Of a DNA stretch of 64,000 bases, positions 45,481-59,450 are shown one piece after another. Within the stretch, counting starts at the first letter, position 1, and every line of letters begins with the position of its first letter. The notes beneath the pieces were generated by a model. That model was not told where the DNA came from. It did no database searches and saw only the letters and a program-made list of their open reading frames with translations. Origin of the DNA: Monosporascus cannonballus (taxonomy: Eukaryota; Ascomycota; Sordariomycetes; Xylariales); NCBI GenBank assembly GCA_004154925.1, contig QJNS01000054.1:248001-312000 (forward strand), in the 5' to 3' direction. Made by a program: the position numbers and the translations under genes.

Positions 45481-48400
45481 TAATACTAATAATATAAAGC
45501 CCTTTATAAGTGAAGTAATAAAAAAGGTTCTAATATTTAAAAATGTAAACGTTGTAAATCAAAACTTTATTAATTTACAAGTACTATTTTTATAAGATAT
45601 TAATTAAAACCCAATAGTTGAACTGATCTTGATTAATAAAATCATTTTAATAAAGGTTAAGTATTTATAAAAGCTTTTGCGAGTTTTAAGGTATTTTCGA
45701 AAACCGGGTATTCTTTTTCTATTTAATTAAATATTAAATAAAACCCTACTTTTTTCGTATATACACATTTCTTTTTACTTTATACGAGATTTTACTTTCT
45801 GCTTTTACATTATCTCGTCTAGTACAGATTTTAATTATATTTAATAGTCACTTGAGCAAAACTATAGAAATAAACATTGAATAGACTTTTGCTCTTAATA
45901 TAAATTGGATTAATAATTATTTTGGAAATATTTCTTTACAAAATATATAAAAATCAATATATCTAATATCGAACCTTTTTCTATCGGGGTTTGTTTCGAT
46001 AGACTTTATGACGAAATAAATTATTTTTCTATTTTTAAAAGCTCATTCTTTTAATCATTTTTAATTAGGATACTTCTTGAACGACTTATAATTTTAAATT
46101 TCATTCTTACTCTTTCATATAATTATTTAAATAAATTAGACGTTACAATTGCTTTAATAATACAAGATTACAGTCAGCGTCTTTTAAAACTTTTAATATA
46201 AAATTAAGGTTTATGTTTCATAAAGTTATTTTAATATTTTTACAATAATTAATATTATACGTTAACTGGACAATAAATGACGTTTTTGGTCAAGTGTTTT
46301 ATTTATAAGCAATATAGAATCGTAAGTAACGTGTTAACGTAAATGTGAAACTTTTATTTATTTATTTTTAATGTTTAAAAACAATAAATAATTCGTAGTT
46401 TAAAAAGATTAACGTTATATAAACCGAATAAAATTTTGAAATAATTATGACCTTATATCGAGAGTGATTATATATAATACTCCTCAAATATGAAAACTGT
46501 TATTTAAATATATATTATTTATTGTATATTTATATTCTTTTAGATAAAATACGTAATAAAAGAGTTTTACAAATACGTTAAGTAATAAAAGATTCTATCC
46601 AAATATATTCTTATTGTTAAACGTTCAAATAAACATGTTTATTAAAAGGCTTTTATAGGCGAAATCTGTAATTATTTCAATATAAAGAACCGTTAAAACT
46701 TTCTATGCATTTTGTAATACAATATCTGAGCCTTGTTATGAAATTTCTATTTTTATTAAACCTTTTAAATTACGTTTCCATGTTTAACAAAATTATCAAT
46801 ACATTATAATTGTTCTAAATCTTGTTTATGCCTAAAGGTTGGTATAATATATTTTCGCATATATAGCATATTAAGCCATTTCGCATTTTTTTAGAAAGTT
46901 ATAATTTATTTAATTGTCTTTCAATTAAATTCTTATGATATCTTTCAATAACTTAATAGATGTTGTATAATACAGCCTGCCTAGTTTTAATTTAAAGTGA
47001 ATATAAATATCTTTTTATTAAAACCTCGAATATTACGACAATTATTTTAAATGGTTTTGCTTAAATCATTTCAATTATTAAAAATATTAGTTATATATTT
47101 CAATGTTGCTTTATAAATAACAAACATATTTTAGTTTTTTATGGCATTTAAGTATTTTATTGTTTGTTTTATAAACTTTCTGAATACAATAAAATCAGTA
47201 AACTTTAGTAATTTTTATACATTTTAGGTGAATATAGATCTGTCTTTATAAAGTTTTTAAGCTTTCGAAAATCTGTAATAATAATTATTAATTTCTTATA
47301 TAAAACAACGTCATTGAATCCGGCCTTTTTTAAATTACATTAAAAAAACAATAACCTTTATTTTAACTTCATTGTTCTATTACTCGTTTACCACGTTTAA
47401 TATAGTATTCACAACACAAGTTTGTAATTCAATAAAATATGTCAAATTTTGTATAATTTACATTAATTCCGTAATTTTGACGTCCTTAATATTTAATATA
47501 GCAGTATTATTTAAAATACTATTCTAGTATTTTCTTTTTAGAAGTATTAATAAAAAATAATTTAATTATAATTTCGAAAGGATTTTGTATAATATGTAAT
47601 TGCTTTCAAGAATATCTAGATAACTTTGTTTGTTATTAACCCTTATTATTTATAATTATATTTATTCTTTTAAAGTTTATTTTCGTATATATTATAATAA
47701 TACCATTTTTCATGTCTGTTATATTTTAAATATCATAACAAATCTTGTTTACCACCATTTTGGATATAATAATATAGAAAGATAAAAACTCGTATAAATA
47801 TAATTTATATATTTGTTTTAATTCTTTTTCAAAATTATATATGGTCGAAATACTGCATAATTCAACAGTTAAAATATTATTATAGAATAGAATTTATTAT
47901 GTGTTTGAAATTATTAATATGTGTATAATTTAACCAATACAAGTAAATATTTTCAAAAATTATATTTCGTATAAAATGCGGTTTTTATTTTCATTTTCTC
48001 TCGATTTTTAAAATGTTAGTTTTATATTTAGAATTAAAAATCAAGAAACCGTTAATATTATAAAATTATGTTTTTTATTTCAATATTTAAAATTAATAAT
48101 AACTAATTTTTAACGACATTATCGTTGAGTTATTTATAATTAATTATAAATGGTAACTCTTTTTCAATTAGATTGTCAAAATACGTTTTATAAATATGTA
48201 ATTTGCGTATTAAAACTTTCATAAGTGAGAATATAATAATATATAGTTTTTAAATATTTCAGCGTATTTATGATATTATAATTAGATATAAGATATGTTT
48301 AATAAATATTTTTAAATTTGTATTTCAAATTATTATCTAAGCTCTTTAATTTAGTTGCTTTATAATGATAATCTATTGTATTTCTGTAATATAATATTAT

Positions 48401-49544
48401 GTATAATTGTTTTTTTAAATAATGATAAATATTTAGTATTTTTATATACGTATTTATTTTTATCTCGAATTAAATGTTAAATGCTTCTTTTATTAATAAG
48501 CAAAATATGAAAGTAACCTTTTTAAAGTAATTCTTTCCTAAAATAAAAACTTATCAGGATATAGTTGTAATTATTTTATAATTTCTCAAAATCTAATATC
48601 ATAACTAAGTTTTAACTATCACTGCTAAATAAAATTTTCTAAATAATAAGTTGGTGCATACACCCTTTGTTTTTATAAACGAATATTTAACCTTTAAAAG
48701 TCTCCGTGATATGAAAATGCTTGTTTTATATTTATAATAATTTTAACTTATAAATTATATTTGATGCTATATATTCTCCGACTAAAAGCGTTCAATATTG
48801 TATAATCGGATGTTAGTGTATTTTAACTTAAATATGTTTTATATTAAAATAGTTTGCGAGATCTATTATTATATATAAAGCATATTATTATAATTGTAAT
48901 TAACATAAAGGCCTCAATTTAAATAATAAAAAAACATTATTATTTAATCTTCTTTTTAAAAGATTATTAATTTTTTTAGATGTAAAGTTTGAATTTAACA
49001 AGTTAAAAGTAACTTAATTTATATACGAAAGTGTTATTTAATTTTTTAATTAACAGTTAAGATCAATGTAATTGAATTTAGAATTTGAAAAATATATAAT
49101 CAAAACGCTTTTAAAATTAAAATAAGATTAATACCGTATATATTTTTGAGCTATTGGCTATTTAAAAGTAATTTGGCAAATGAAAACGTCGGTTTTACTA
49201 TATTTTTATTAATACGGATTATAGGTATTATGTTATGATTATAACAATATTGTATTAAATTAATTTCGAAATAATTTGATAAATTATATAATATAGAGTT
49301 CAAATTAAATAATTTAAATATTTTATATATTCACAACATATGAATTAATATATATATATAAAACACCTTCGACTATTTTTATATAATAATAATTATTAAA
49401 ACTAAATTTAGGTGTGAAAAATATATAGACTAAATAATTTTAAAATGGTGATAATATAATTATCAAATTAATTATAACGTCCCAAATTTATGCAATATAT
49501 TATAAATTAAAAATTGAGGTTAATAAATCTGTTGATTATATAAA

Positions 49545-50011
49545 TATTACAAGCCTTGACGATATCCAATAGAATATAGAGCAAGATAAAGCGGTTGATA
49601 TTCGAATTAATAGCGTTTCAATTTTAATAATATGATTATTACGCTTTTACTTTTGTATCGTAATAGTTTATCAACTTCTTTATAAATTAGGCGTTCGATT
49701 CCTGAATTAAGTAGTTCACTTATTTCGCTGATATTCTGGTTCCGGGCGAAACTTTAATTAGCGCAATTATTTTAATTACAAGGTTTAAATAGACACATAA
49801 TTCGAAGATTGCTGAACGGTTAGGCGATTTTCGATAAAGAGTTTGTTACTTTGGTTGCATCGGGACGATACAACTAAAGAAGAACCTATTATTACAGTTC
49901 TAAATAGCATCCAGTAAATATATAAAGCAAAATAAAGCGGTTAATATTCGAACTAATAGCGTTCCGCTTTTAGTGGTGTAATGATTACGCCCGTATTTTC
50001 GTACCGCAACA
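49545..50011 (+). mobile_element. TRIM2: second copy of the miniature LTR element, RIP-mutated
   Basis: 467 bp with terminal repeats 49545-49665 and 49890-50011, and a perfect 5-bp target duplication ATAAA (49540-49544 and 50012-50016). It aligns along its whole length with TRIM1, with many C-to-T/G-to-A differences. The interior box GCGTTCGATTCCTGAA is unchanged although the sequence around it is mutated. It sits inside E5. Confidence 0.87.
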
Positions 50012-50205
50012 ATAAATTAATATTATTATATTATAATTACTAAAACATTAAAATTAATTAAATTTATAATCTTTATATAATTATAAAGTGATAATAATAT
50101 TTCGTTTAAATAAACAGATAATTAACTAAATTCGTATATATTATTGAGTTTAAAAGTATTTAAAGAAATATTATATATACTATTAATATTACTGTAATTA
50201 TATAA

Positions 50206-50575
50206 TATAAGAGCTAAAGATTTAATTAATTATTGAACATACATCTTACGAGTTTATATTAATGGAAATATCGTAAAACTTTAAGAAATTAAAACAACCT
50301 AAATAGGTTTTATAATTTTAAAAGTATTTAAATAATCAAATTATATTATAAGCTCGTATTTTTTAAATTACGGAAATAATTAACTGATATATCTTATGTT
50401 AGTTCATTAAATCTTTATTAAGTTTTGCATTTGTTATAAATTTATTTTTTATTTAATCTAATACATTTTATATAAATACATTTAAATCTTAACGCTGACA
50501 AAGATTTAAATTACGTAATGTATTTATATAAATCCAACTGTTTTTTTAATACTGCTCTTAAGTCGGATCGCTATA
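50206..50575 (-). repeat. E6 3' LTR
   Basis: 370 bp, starting TATAAGAGCTAAAGATTTAA on the plus strand; almost all G and C lost. Confidence 0.7.
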
Positions 50576-53500
50576 CTCTTTTTCTTTTTTCAGAAGTTTT
50601 GTCTATAATAATTTTATTTTTAATGAATATTAAACTAGACTAAAGCAAGTTGTATTATTAACTACAAATCTCGTAATTACCTTTACTAGAAAAAGGCTGG
50701 AATTTCTAGTCATTTACATTATTAACTTCAACTCTAAAATAAGGCCGTATACGTCATAATTCGAAATGAATAATAAAATATCAAATAAATAAAGAAATGT
50801 GTAGCTACGACGAGTAGATTTAGAATTATCGTTATTACGTTAGTTCTTTTTTTCTGATTAATCCTGTACGTTTTAATAAGGAAAGAAACATCTTTTAAAT
50901 TTTAAAGAAAGATATTATTAAACAGCTCTTCTACAAATTTAATAAAAAATTAAGAAAACTAAAACATATAAAAATACGATATTAATAAAACTATTAGCCG
51001 TTTTCATCCTTTAAAGTATTAAAAACGATTTCTGCATAATTAAAAGGTTAAAGGTATTAAGCGTAAACCATAATAAATATATAGATTAAATAAGCAACAA
51101 CGTATAAAAGCCAAAATATCTATAACTACGCAGTTGATCAGCTGTTTTAATAAAGTGTTTTCCGAAAATTATAATTAAAAAAATAATTATTATCAATTGC
51201 GGGATTATTAATACAAGTTTTTTAACACATATTAGATATTTAGAACGTTTTCCGTAGATTTCTAGATATTTTCAAAATTTGGATATTTTTAAAGTTGAAC
51301 TATATATTAAATATATCTGGTGAGATTTTGTTTGTTTAAAAATAATTTTATTTCGCATATACTTTTGTCCTTTACTTTTACGTTAACCTATTCCGTATGA
51401 ATTATATTGGTATTTGTTATTAATTTAACCCAAAAGATATAAAGAATAGAATAGATTTTGATTTTCCGAGATATTATAATTAATAATTATTTTTTAGAAC
51501 TTTCTTAGAACTTTTATATAAAGTGATGTATTTAAAATCGAATTATTTGTTAAACGTCTACTTTTAAATAAATCTTATTGCAAATAAACTATTATCTTTT
51601 TTTAATTGCAATAATTACTTAATTTACTACGTCTAAATTTAAAATCTCTTCGTAATTTTTAATATAACTATATACAACAATTTAACGCCAATATGTTTTT
51701 AATGGTTACAAATTTGTTGCACGTATTTTTTAAATATTGGATACAAACTCGAAACTAATATTCAGTAAAATTATGCTAATATTTTCGCAATAATTGGTAT
51801 GCTAACACAAATATTTGATGAATAGATTTTTCAGCTAATAATTATATTTATAATCAAATATAACATTGTCAATGCTGTTTTAATATTGAATTATTTTATT
51901 TTATTTCTTCGTCTTTTTCAAACAGAGGTGTACTAACTAATATATAATTAAAATTAATTTATATTATAAAAGCTTTTTAGAGTTTAAAAAGAATTCATGC
52001 TTTCTTCATAGAAAATGATTTTAAATAATAGTTCGTATATATCAAAAGTATTATCGGACATATATTATTTATTTAACAACTATTTCACTTTGGATAAAAG
52101 TAAAAACCTTAAGGATATTAGTAAGTTTATTAATATTTGCCAAATTATTATCGTAATATATTTTTATTAGTAGATTTTCAGTTAAAGGAATTGGATAATC
52201 AATTTTATAGGCATTAAATCTATCTTTTTAAAAAGAATTTAATGATAATTGTATTATTGCGTAAATCTTAAAGAGGTATGTTTTAATCTTAATACAAGAA
52301 TTAACGTATTATTACGTTTTATAAATGATTATTTCTGTTATTAATAAGAATTAAATATGTTAAAATTAATTTAATGTGTTATAAATCACCACATATATAT
52401 GAAATATATGTTTGTAAATTGACTATACCAAATATATTTAAATCCTTTCTAAAAATTTATATCGTATTTTATTTTTATTATTTAATTCATTCTCATACAC
52501 CTTTTCAGTTTTTTAATATTTAATATATAGTGTAACTTATATTATTATAAGTAATTTTACGCATAAATACTTTTCAAATGTAATATCGAAAAATATATAT
52601 TTAAATTTAGTTAATGCCTTTCGAAAAATTTAGTTATATATTTAAAATATTAATTTTAGTAATTTTAAATTACTGTTGTAAATAATCTCGAAATTGAAAT
52701 TCGTGAGTTTTTTTACGTATGTAATAATTATTTCGGAAACTTTAATAATCCGTATAAATTTTCATTTACTATTGACTTTCTTTAACAAACGTCTTAAAAT
52801 TTAGAAAATCTATAAAAATGGTTATAAATTTCATATTTGGACTATTAGAATTAAGTTCGGTGTTATTTAAGTTATATAAAGAAACGTAATTAGGTAAAAT
52901 ACGGGTTCATTATCCTATTATCTTATTAATACATTTAATAAATAATTCGAAATATCGTTTTTTCTATTTATCGAAATATTTTAAATCTTGTATAATTAAT
53001 ATCAATATACTAATAATTATATTGTTAGTTTTTCGAATGGTTCTTATTATTATAACTTTTATTCTCTTAGTAAAATTTAATTAACAGCATAATAATATTA
53101 TTAAAAATTTGGATAAATGTTTAGTAATAATTACTAAATCTAAGAAATATTAATACTTCTTTAATTATAATTTGTACTTACGTTTTTATAATAATACTAA
53201 ATTTTCAAACTTTATTTTAATATATTTTAAATATTTGATTTCATTTATAAACTTATAACCTTTATATAAATGAATAATTTAGCATTTTATAAACTTTTAA
53301 AAACCGTATAACCGTATTTTGTATATAATCTTGCTGTTTTCGTAAAAATAAAACTATTGTTAAAGTTTTATATAACAAATAGTTTAAATGTTTACGTAAT
53401 ATATAATTTATGTAGCAATAAAATATAATTACGTCGTAAATTTCATTAATGAAATTAAATATTTAAACAATCTGTATTTCGTTTTTAAAATTACTGTTGT

Positions 53501-56386
53501 TCCAATTCTTTTAATTTTAATAATGTTTCATTTATTAATAAAATCAAATATCATAAATTATTTGTTGCGATAAAAACTGTTTTGTATTTAAAGGATAATA
53601 GATAATAATATTTGATTTTTAGTGAGAACTTTATTTAAATCTTAGTAATTAATTCCAACCTGTAATCTTTGATATTTATTAAGTTGAAAACGCATAAAAT
53701 ATATTGCGAATAATGTTTAAACGTATAGTTATTTTCTTATAACCGGGCTTTTCAGTATATTTCAAAAACATATATTCACTTTTTGTGAAAATTACATTAA
53801 AGGTAAAATTTCGAAAATAAATTATCTTTTACAATTATTTTCTATTGATTTTTGTTTTATTTTAATAATTATATATTAAAAACACATTAAATATTATTTA
53901 TTGTTACATGATTATAATAATATATTTATTAAGGTTTTTTCTTCGTTGCAGTCTTATTATAAACCATCATTTAATTACTGAAATATCGTTCTAATTATAA
54001 TAATTTTATATTGGTTTTTTAAACAAAATCCGTCTTTAAGGGTTTATTTTCTCAATTAAAGAAATACCTGTTGTGCTTGTATATTTGCATCTAATACTAT
54101 TTTGTATCGAATATTTATATTTTATATTTTTAAACTTTCTATAATTCACTTAGCTGTCCATTAAAATGTTATATTAATATTTCTATACGAGCCTTAAAAA
54201 TATATCATAATTTTTAAATAAAACAATATCGATATTAAGTATTTAGTGATATTTTTGAATAAAACCTGTGAAATACTGAATTTTATACTTAAATTTTGTT
54301 TTATCGGAGGAAATATTTTACGTTTCTATATCCATAACGACATAAGGTTTTGATTTAAATTTTTTAATAATGTTTAATACAATGTAAAATATGCTGAAAG
54401 CTTTCTAATTTATTATTAAGGTAAATTAATATAGCCGTACTCATCAACTTAAAATAATATATTTACCAATAGATTTTATCGTTGCATTTAAAATCCTTTG
54501 TAAATGCTCTTTTTGCTTTTTTAAATTTCGTTCTTTTACTCTCTTTTTATAGCTAAATTTTTATTTAAACGTTTTTTCAATTTGCTAAGCTTTTTTGTAT
54601 ATTTATATATAACTCGTCTAATTGTTATAATCATTGTTTTTAACGATGTATTCAGCTTTCTAATTATCGCAATTACTTTGTATATTATTATAGTTGCTTT
54701 TCTCTTCAAGTTTTAATTTGTTTTATTTCAGTTTAAATTTGCTTATCTATTATATAACATATTATTACATTAGATTAGTATAATTTGTTTATATTTTTAA
54801 GATAAATCTTGAAATGTTTAACTTGGTAACCTTTTGTATCTATATTTAAAATAAATATTAATTAAAAATAAAACTTTATAATAATATATTGGTAATGCTT
54901 TTTAGTGTATATTAAAGTAACCTTGGTGCAACTTAATAATTGCAGGAATTGTAATGGCGAAAACTCGTTTTTCGCGAATGTTATTTATTTGGATTAATTT
55001 TATAAAATTAGTTTTTATTTATTTTGTTTTATAATATAACAACTGAAAAATATCGATATTATCGTTGAATTATTTCACTTTGTCGGTTTGGCTCAGTAAA
55101 TTCTGTTTTTTTATATATACGTATCGTACGTTAACAAATAACGTTTTTTAATGATTATATAATAGGTATTTTTGTTTTTATAATATACGCCGTATATGTT
55201 ACCATATTGATTAGACAACTTTCGACAAATACTTTTCGACCATTTTTAATCTTTTTAAATTATTTTCTTAACGCGTTTGATTATTGTTTAAATATTTTTT
55301 AGTTAAACCTTTAATCCTTCCCATTTTGTATTAAACCTTTTCTCGCAATAACCTATATTTATATTAAATCTGGATTATATTAAGACTTTATTTTTTTCTA
55401 ATGTATTATTTTTTATTTAATTTAATTAACTAGTTTTTGAAAAAGACTACTTCATTATTTCATTATCGAAACTTTTTATACACATTGTAGGAAAACCTAG
55501 TTTTGTTATAAATATGATATTTAATTTGTATTTTATTTTTATATTGCACCTTTTTAAGTTTGGTAAATTTTGATATTAATTTAAATAATATACGAAATAC
55601 GTTTCATTTTTTTTCTTTGACTGACTAATTAATCTTTATGTTTTTATATATTTTAAATTTCTTGTCGTTTATATATCGTTCGTAAAATTCATTATAGATT
55701 TTAATACCTTTTAATATATATCGATTTAAATGTTTAAACTTTGAAAATAAAATAATCTTATTTGAATAGTATTTCTCAGATTATATAAAATATATCAATT
55801 AAATTACTTTCTTCCTAACCAGTTTATCTTGTTTTAATTATAAGATTTTCAATAATAATAATAATATATTACGAAACATACCTTTTTTTATCATTGTAAG
55901 ATTTGTTTTACTTTGGTCTATTTGTCGTCTTTATTTTCGATATTAGTTTTTAATTTTTTTGAAAAAAAGTATATATAATTCAAATCAATCTTTATGAAGT
56001 CTTTTAATCGACTTTATGTGTTTTTCAATAAATCGCCTACTACGAGGTCAAATTAATCAAAAGTATTTCTGGTAAAAAAGCGCTTATAACAATCAATTTC
56101 TTTAGGACATATTTTGCATAGTAAAAGGGAAAATATATTTATGCTCGGATATAAATATTTTACTCGTTTTTTATTGAAAAAATAACGTCTGTTAACTCTA
56201 TATCTTAAGATTTAAAATACAAATTAAAATACAAGTTTTATTGTTAATAAGCTGTTAAATATATTCCATAAATTCATTAATTTCAATGTAACGGTATTTA
56301 TTAATAAAACATTAATTGTTAATTTATATCTTAATTAAAAAGGTATTCTTTAACGTGAAACAATATTAAGAAGTAAGGTTATATAA

Positions 56387-56752
56387 TGTTTTACCTTTAA
56401 AAATGTAACCCATTATTAAACTTATATCGTACGAATTTATATTAGTAAATATATGGTAAGCATTTAAATTATAAATTAAATTTTTTATATTTTATAAGAT
56501 TCAAAATATATTAAGTGACGATATTATGTTATATATTGGTATTACTTAATTTATAAATGTAATAATCTATATATTTTACGTAAATTTATTCAATTTGCCT
56601 TAAATATTCAAGTTATAACAAATTTAATTCTGTTATATAGGGTTAGTTCTCTAAAACTTTACTTAGATTTTAACGTTAAAAAAGATCTAAATTAAGTATT
56701 TTGTTTATATAGATCTAACCGGCCTTTGCGACCGGCCTTGGCTCGAATTATA
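56387..56752 (-). repeat. E6 5' LTR
   Basis: About 366 bp; pairs with 50206-50575. Its outer 40 bp keep a GC palindrome (CCGGCCTTTGCGACCGGCC) that is wholly AT in the partner. Confidence 0.65.
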
Positions 56753-56849
56753 ATATATGGGTGCTTCGAATAAAATATTGGTTTTAATTAAGAAACTTTA
56801 ATATATCTTAAAATATTTTTCAAATTACCATAGATATAAAAATATAAAA

Positions 56850-57660
56850 ACGTAGCCCTTTAAAGCTAGCCGAATATAATACGGCTAATATAGAACTTTA
56901 TAAAAATCTTAATAGGAACGTATTTAATAATAATCACGAATATAACTAATACAAGTTCGTAATTCATTTAAACTAATAATTGTTAATTATATTATATTTG
57001 TAATATATTTACATATTCTCCTAGTAGTAATTCGACTGTTTAAAAAGTTATATGTTTTAAAATTGATAAATATTTACGAGAAAAATGTTAAAATGCGTAG
57101 AAATAGCGTATATTCGATGTTGTATAAGCAAGAACGCGCAAATATAAACTGGCAAAAAGCCGAAGAGATTTAGGCAGTTGTAACATTAGTACCTGTTGAA
57201 AATTACGTGAAAATAATTTGCATAAGAAATTAATACCGCTTACCGTTGTGGTAATAAGATTAAAGGAATTGCAAATTATATATAAACCTCTTAAACTTTT
57301 TGCGTTGCGTATCAACGTTATCTTAAATTGAGGTAAGGCTTTTTTTTCTTTAGCTTTAGCTAAATAAAACTTAACTAAAAACGCTATTATTAGATTTCAC
57401 CAAATACGAGTAGCTATAATTAGATAAGAAGTTTTTATAAAAATCTCCTTCAACAAAAAGAGCAACTCAGTGGCTTTGAGAATTAAAACCTTTAAGAAAA
57501 ATAGTAATTAAAAACAAAGCTTTTTAAAGCTACGTGAAAAAATAGAACTAGGATAGAACCTTATATAAATTCTAATAAAAACGTATTTACTAACAGTTAC
57601 GAATACGGCTAATAAAGATACGTAGCTTAGTTAAGTTAATAATGATTAATTGGCTCTATT
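56850..57660. repeat. Direct-repeat pair around a 0.5-kb interior, possible second TRIM-like element
   Basis: 56850-57000 and 57515-57660 align over about 140 bp (shared TTTAAAGCTA, TAGAAC(T/C)TTATA, AACGTATTTA, CACGAATA/TACGAATA, TTAATxATTAATT). The interior (57001-57514) is less AT-rich and has a 75-codon minus-strand frame (57088-57315) without a known domain. Ends and target duplication not resolved. Confidence 0.5.
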
Positions 57661-58600
57661 ATTAAAAATATTATATATCGTTAAAAAAACTTTATAAACT
57701 TTAGTATTTGAAGATATTAATTAAGTATACAGAATTCTAACTTCATATTAGATTGTATTTTAAACGTTTTTTTAATTTTATGTTTTTTTTAAAATTAACG
57801 TAGTACGAAAAGCTGCAACTATATTTAACAGTTAGCCGCAGTTACGTTATATATAAAACTATAATGTCGAAACAAATTATCTTATTAAAATTGGCCTTGT
57901 TTTGGCGATTATAATTACTCCTATAAAGTAATTCAAGCTTTTTAAAAACTTATAGCTTTAAATATCGATGTTCAAATATTTTAAAAGGATGTTTATAAAA
58001 ATAACACATTTCTAAAATAAGCAGAAATAATAAATTATAAAGTCTTTGTTATATTAAAAATAATGATATATGCATTCATTAAATATTTCTCTTAGGATTT
58101 ATTAATAATATAATTATAAAAGTTTATTTTAAATACTAACCAATTTAATTATATAAATTTTAAAATATATTTTAAGTATATATATTTCTTAATTAGCTAC
58201 CGATATATATATTAAAAATATAAAAAGGTTTATATTTAAATATCAATTTTAATCGGTATACAGTTATTATTAAGAAAATATAATTATTATATAAAGAGTA
58301 TTTTTATAAGTGTTTTAGAAATAACTTAATATAAATGATTTATACGTTTATATTTTTATTCGAACGAATTATAAGAATTATATTAGTTAATTAAAAAATT
58401 TCTCCCTTTAATTAATTTTAAACTTTTATCTTTATACTATATTAACAATAGTTGATGTTAATTTAAAAAGAGTTACACGGATTTCCTTTTATTAAATATA
58501 TTATAAAAGTCTAATATATATTAATAAAACTAGCAATAATATTACTATAACTACAAGAATAATATAATTCTTTTTCTTTCTTATGTAACCTTAAATATAT
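57661..58600. other. AT-rich DNA, no gene seen
   Basis: Nothing recognisable; if E6 is inserted in E5, remains of E5 gag and 5' LTR could be here, but I could not find them. Confidence 0.45.
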
Positions 58601-58609
58601 TTGCTTTAA

Positions 58610-58740
58610 TATTACAGCTTGGTCTATCGTAAAAAGCTCCAATATATATAGAGCTGTAAATATTAAGATAATTGCCATAATTGCGATTATTCTACTGATC
58701 TTTTGCCCTGGTGGATTAATGGTATAATGCAGCCATAATA
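58610..58740 (-). repeat. Copy D of the four-copy repeat (inverted)
   Basis: The plus strand shows AGCTCCAATATATATAGAGC, then ATAATTGCCATAATTGCGAT and GGTGGATTAATGGTATAATG, the inverse of copy C. The plus-strand reading gives SNIYRAVNIKIIAIIAII, parallel to the copy C peptide. Confidence 0.65.
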
Positions 58741-58800
58741 TTTAGTTTTAATTTTATAAAACAAATATATAATTGTGTCTCTATATATATTTATATTCGA

Positions 58801-59450
58801 TACGTAAAGTTATAAGTAAACGTGCTCCGTAATGTTTTTTACTTAAATACGAACAAAAGGCTTTAACGTATTAAATTTTAAAGCTATTAATCTTTTAGTT
58901 ATATAACGAAATCTTTTTTTGTTTTCTTATATTATCTTAACGCTTAATAAATACGTTAGATTGCTCATTGCAATTAAATCAATATTTGAATCCGATAATA
59001 AAAATTAAATCTAGGTTGTCGAAATGAGAATTTTATTAATACTTATATAGTAAAATAGCCTATTTATATATACTTAATTAACTTAGCTATTAACGGTAAC
59101 TTAAAATGATAAAATTTCTTAGCAATAAATCGGCGATGAATCGACGCTATAAAAATGTGCTTTAACGCTTAAAACGTTAACGCGTTTAAATCGACAGATT
59201 TATATACTTAATTGCGATGTAGAATCGGGATTACTTTCTAATATACAATCGGAACGATTTCTTTTAAAAAAGAGAAGTAATACTGGAAAATAAGTCCCCG
59301 AGCGTTTTTTACATGGGTTCGGACAAGGAGTTTTAACTTATTAAGCGTTAAAATAATTAATCTTTTAATTATATTCCGCAGTAGCTAGTTCTTTTAAATT
59401 TTCTTATAATACTAAGTCTTAAACTTATCGCGTATATTTTAGATAATAAC
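58801..59450 (+). repeat. Direct-repeat pair, possible third TRIM-like element
   Basis: About 58823-58971 and 59290-59442 align (GTTTTTTAC; TTTAACxTATTAA; ATTAATCTTTTA(A/G)TTATAT; TTTTCTTATA(T/A)TA). A purine run AAAAAAGAGAAG at about 59265 precedes the right repeat. Total about 650 bp, no coding frame. The left copy is RIP-mutated; the right keeps GTCCCCGAGCG and GGGTTCGGAC. Confidence 0.5.

Larger units (their letters stand above)
44673..50205 (-). mobile_element. E5: RIP-degraded chromovirus on the minus strand, 5' end unresolved
   Basis: The left end is an inverted LTR (44673-45050), then an inverted polypurine tract (purine-rich minus-strand run next to 45051), an antisense-gene remnant on the plus strand, and a minus-strand chromodomain at about 45665-45765 (YLIKxKKNTRFSKIP). 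Beyond about 46 kb the sequence is too degraded for me to place each domain. A TRIM copy is inserted at 49545-50011. The element meets the LTR of E6 at 50206; no matching 5' LTR was found, so it is either cut by E6 or its 5' LTR is unrecognisable. Confidence 0.65.
50206..56752 (-). mobile_element. E6: RIP-degraded chromovirus on the minus strand
   Basis: Two inverted LTRs, 50206-50575 (3') and 56387-56752 (5'), share the LTR-end box and a distinctive region around TAAATCTTAACG/TAGATTTTAACG, then AAAGAT(C/T)(T/A). An inverted polypurine tract follows at 50576-50592. The minus-strand chromodomain lies at about 51235-51310 (KYPNFENIxKSTENVLNI). The remainder is at the limit of recognition. It is the most degraded of the elements with two LTRs. 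The target duplication is not clear. Confidence 0.7.
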
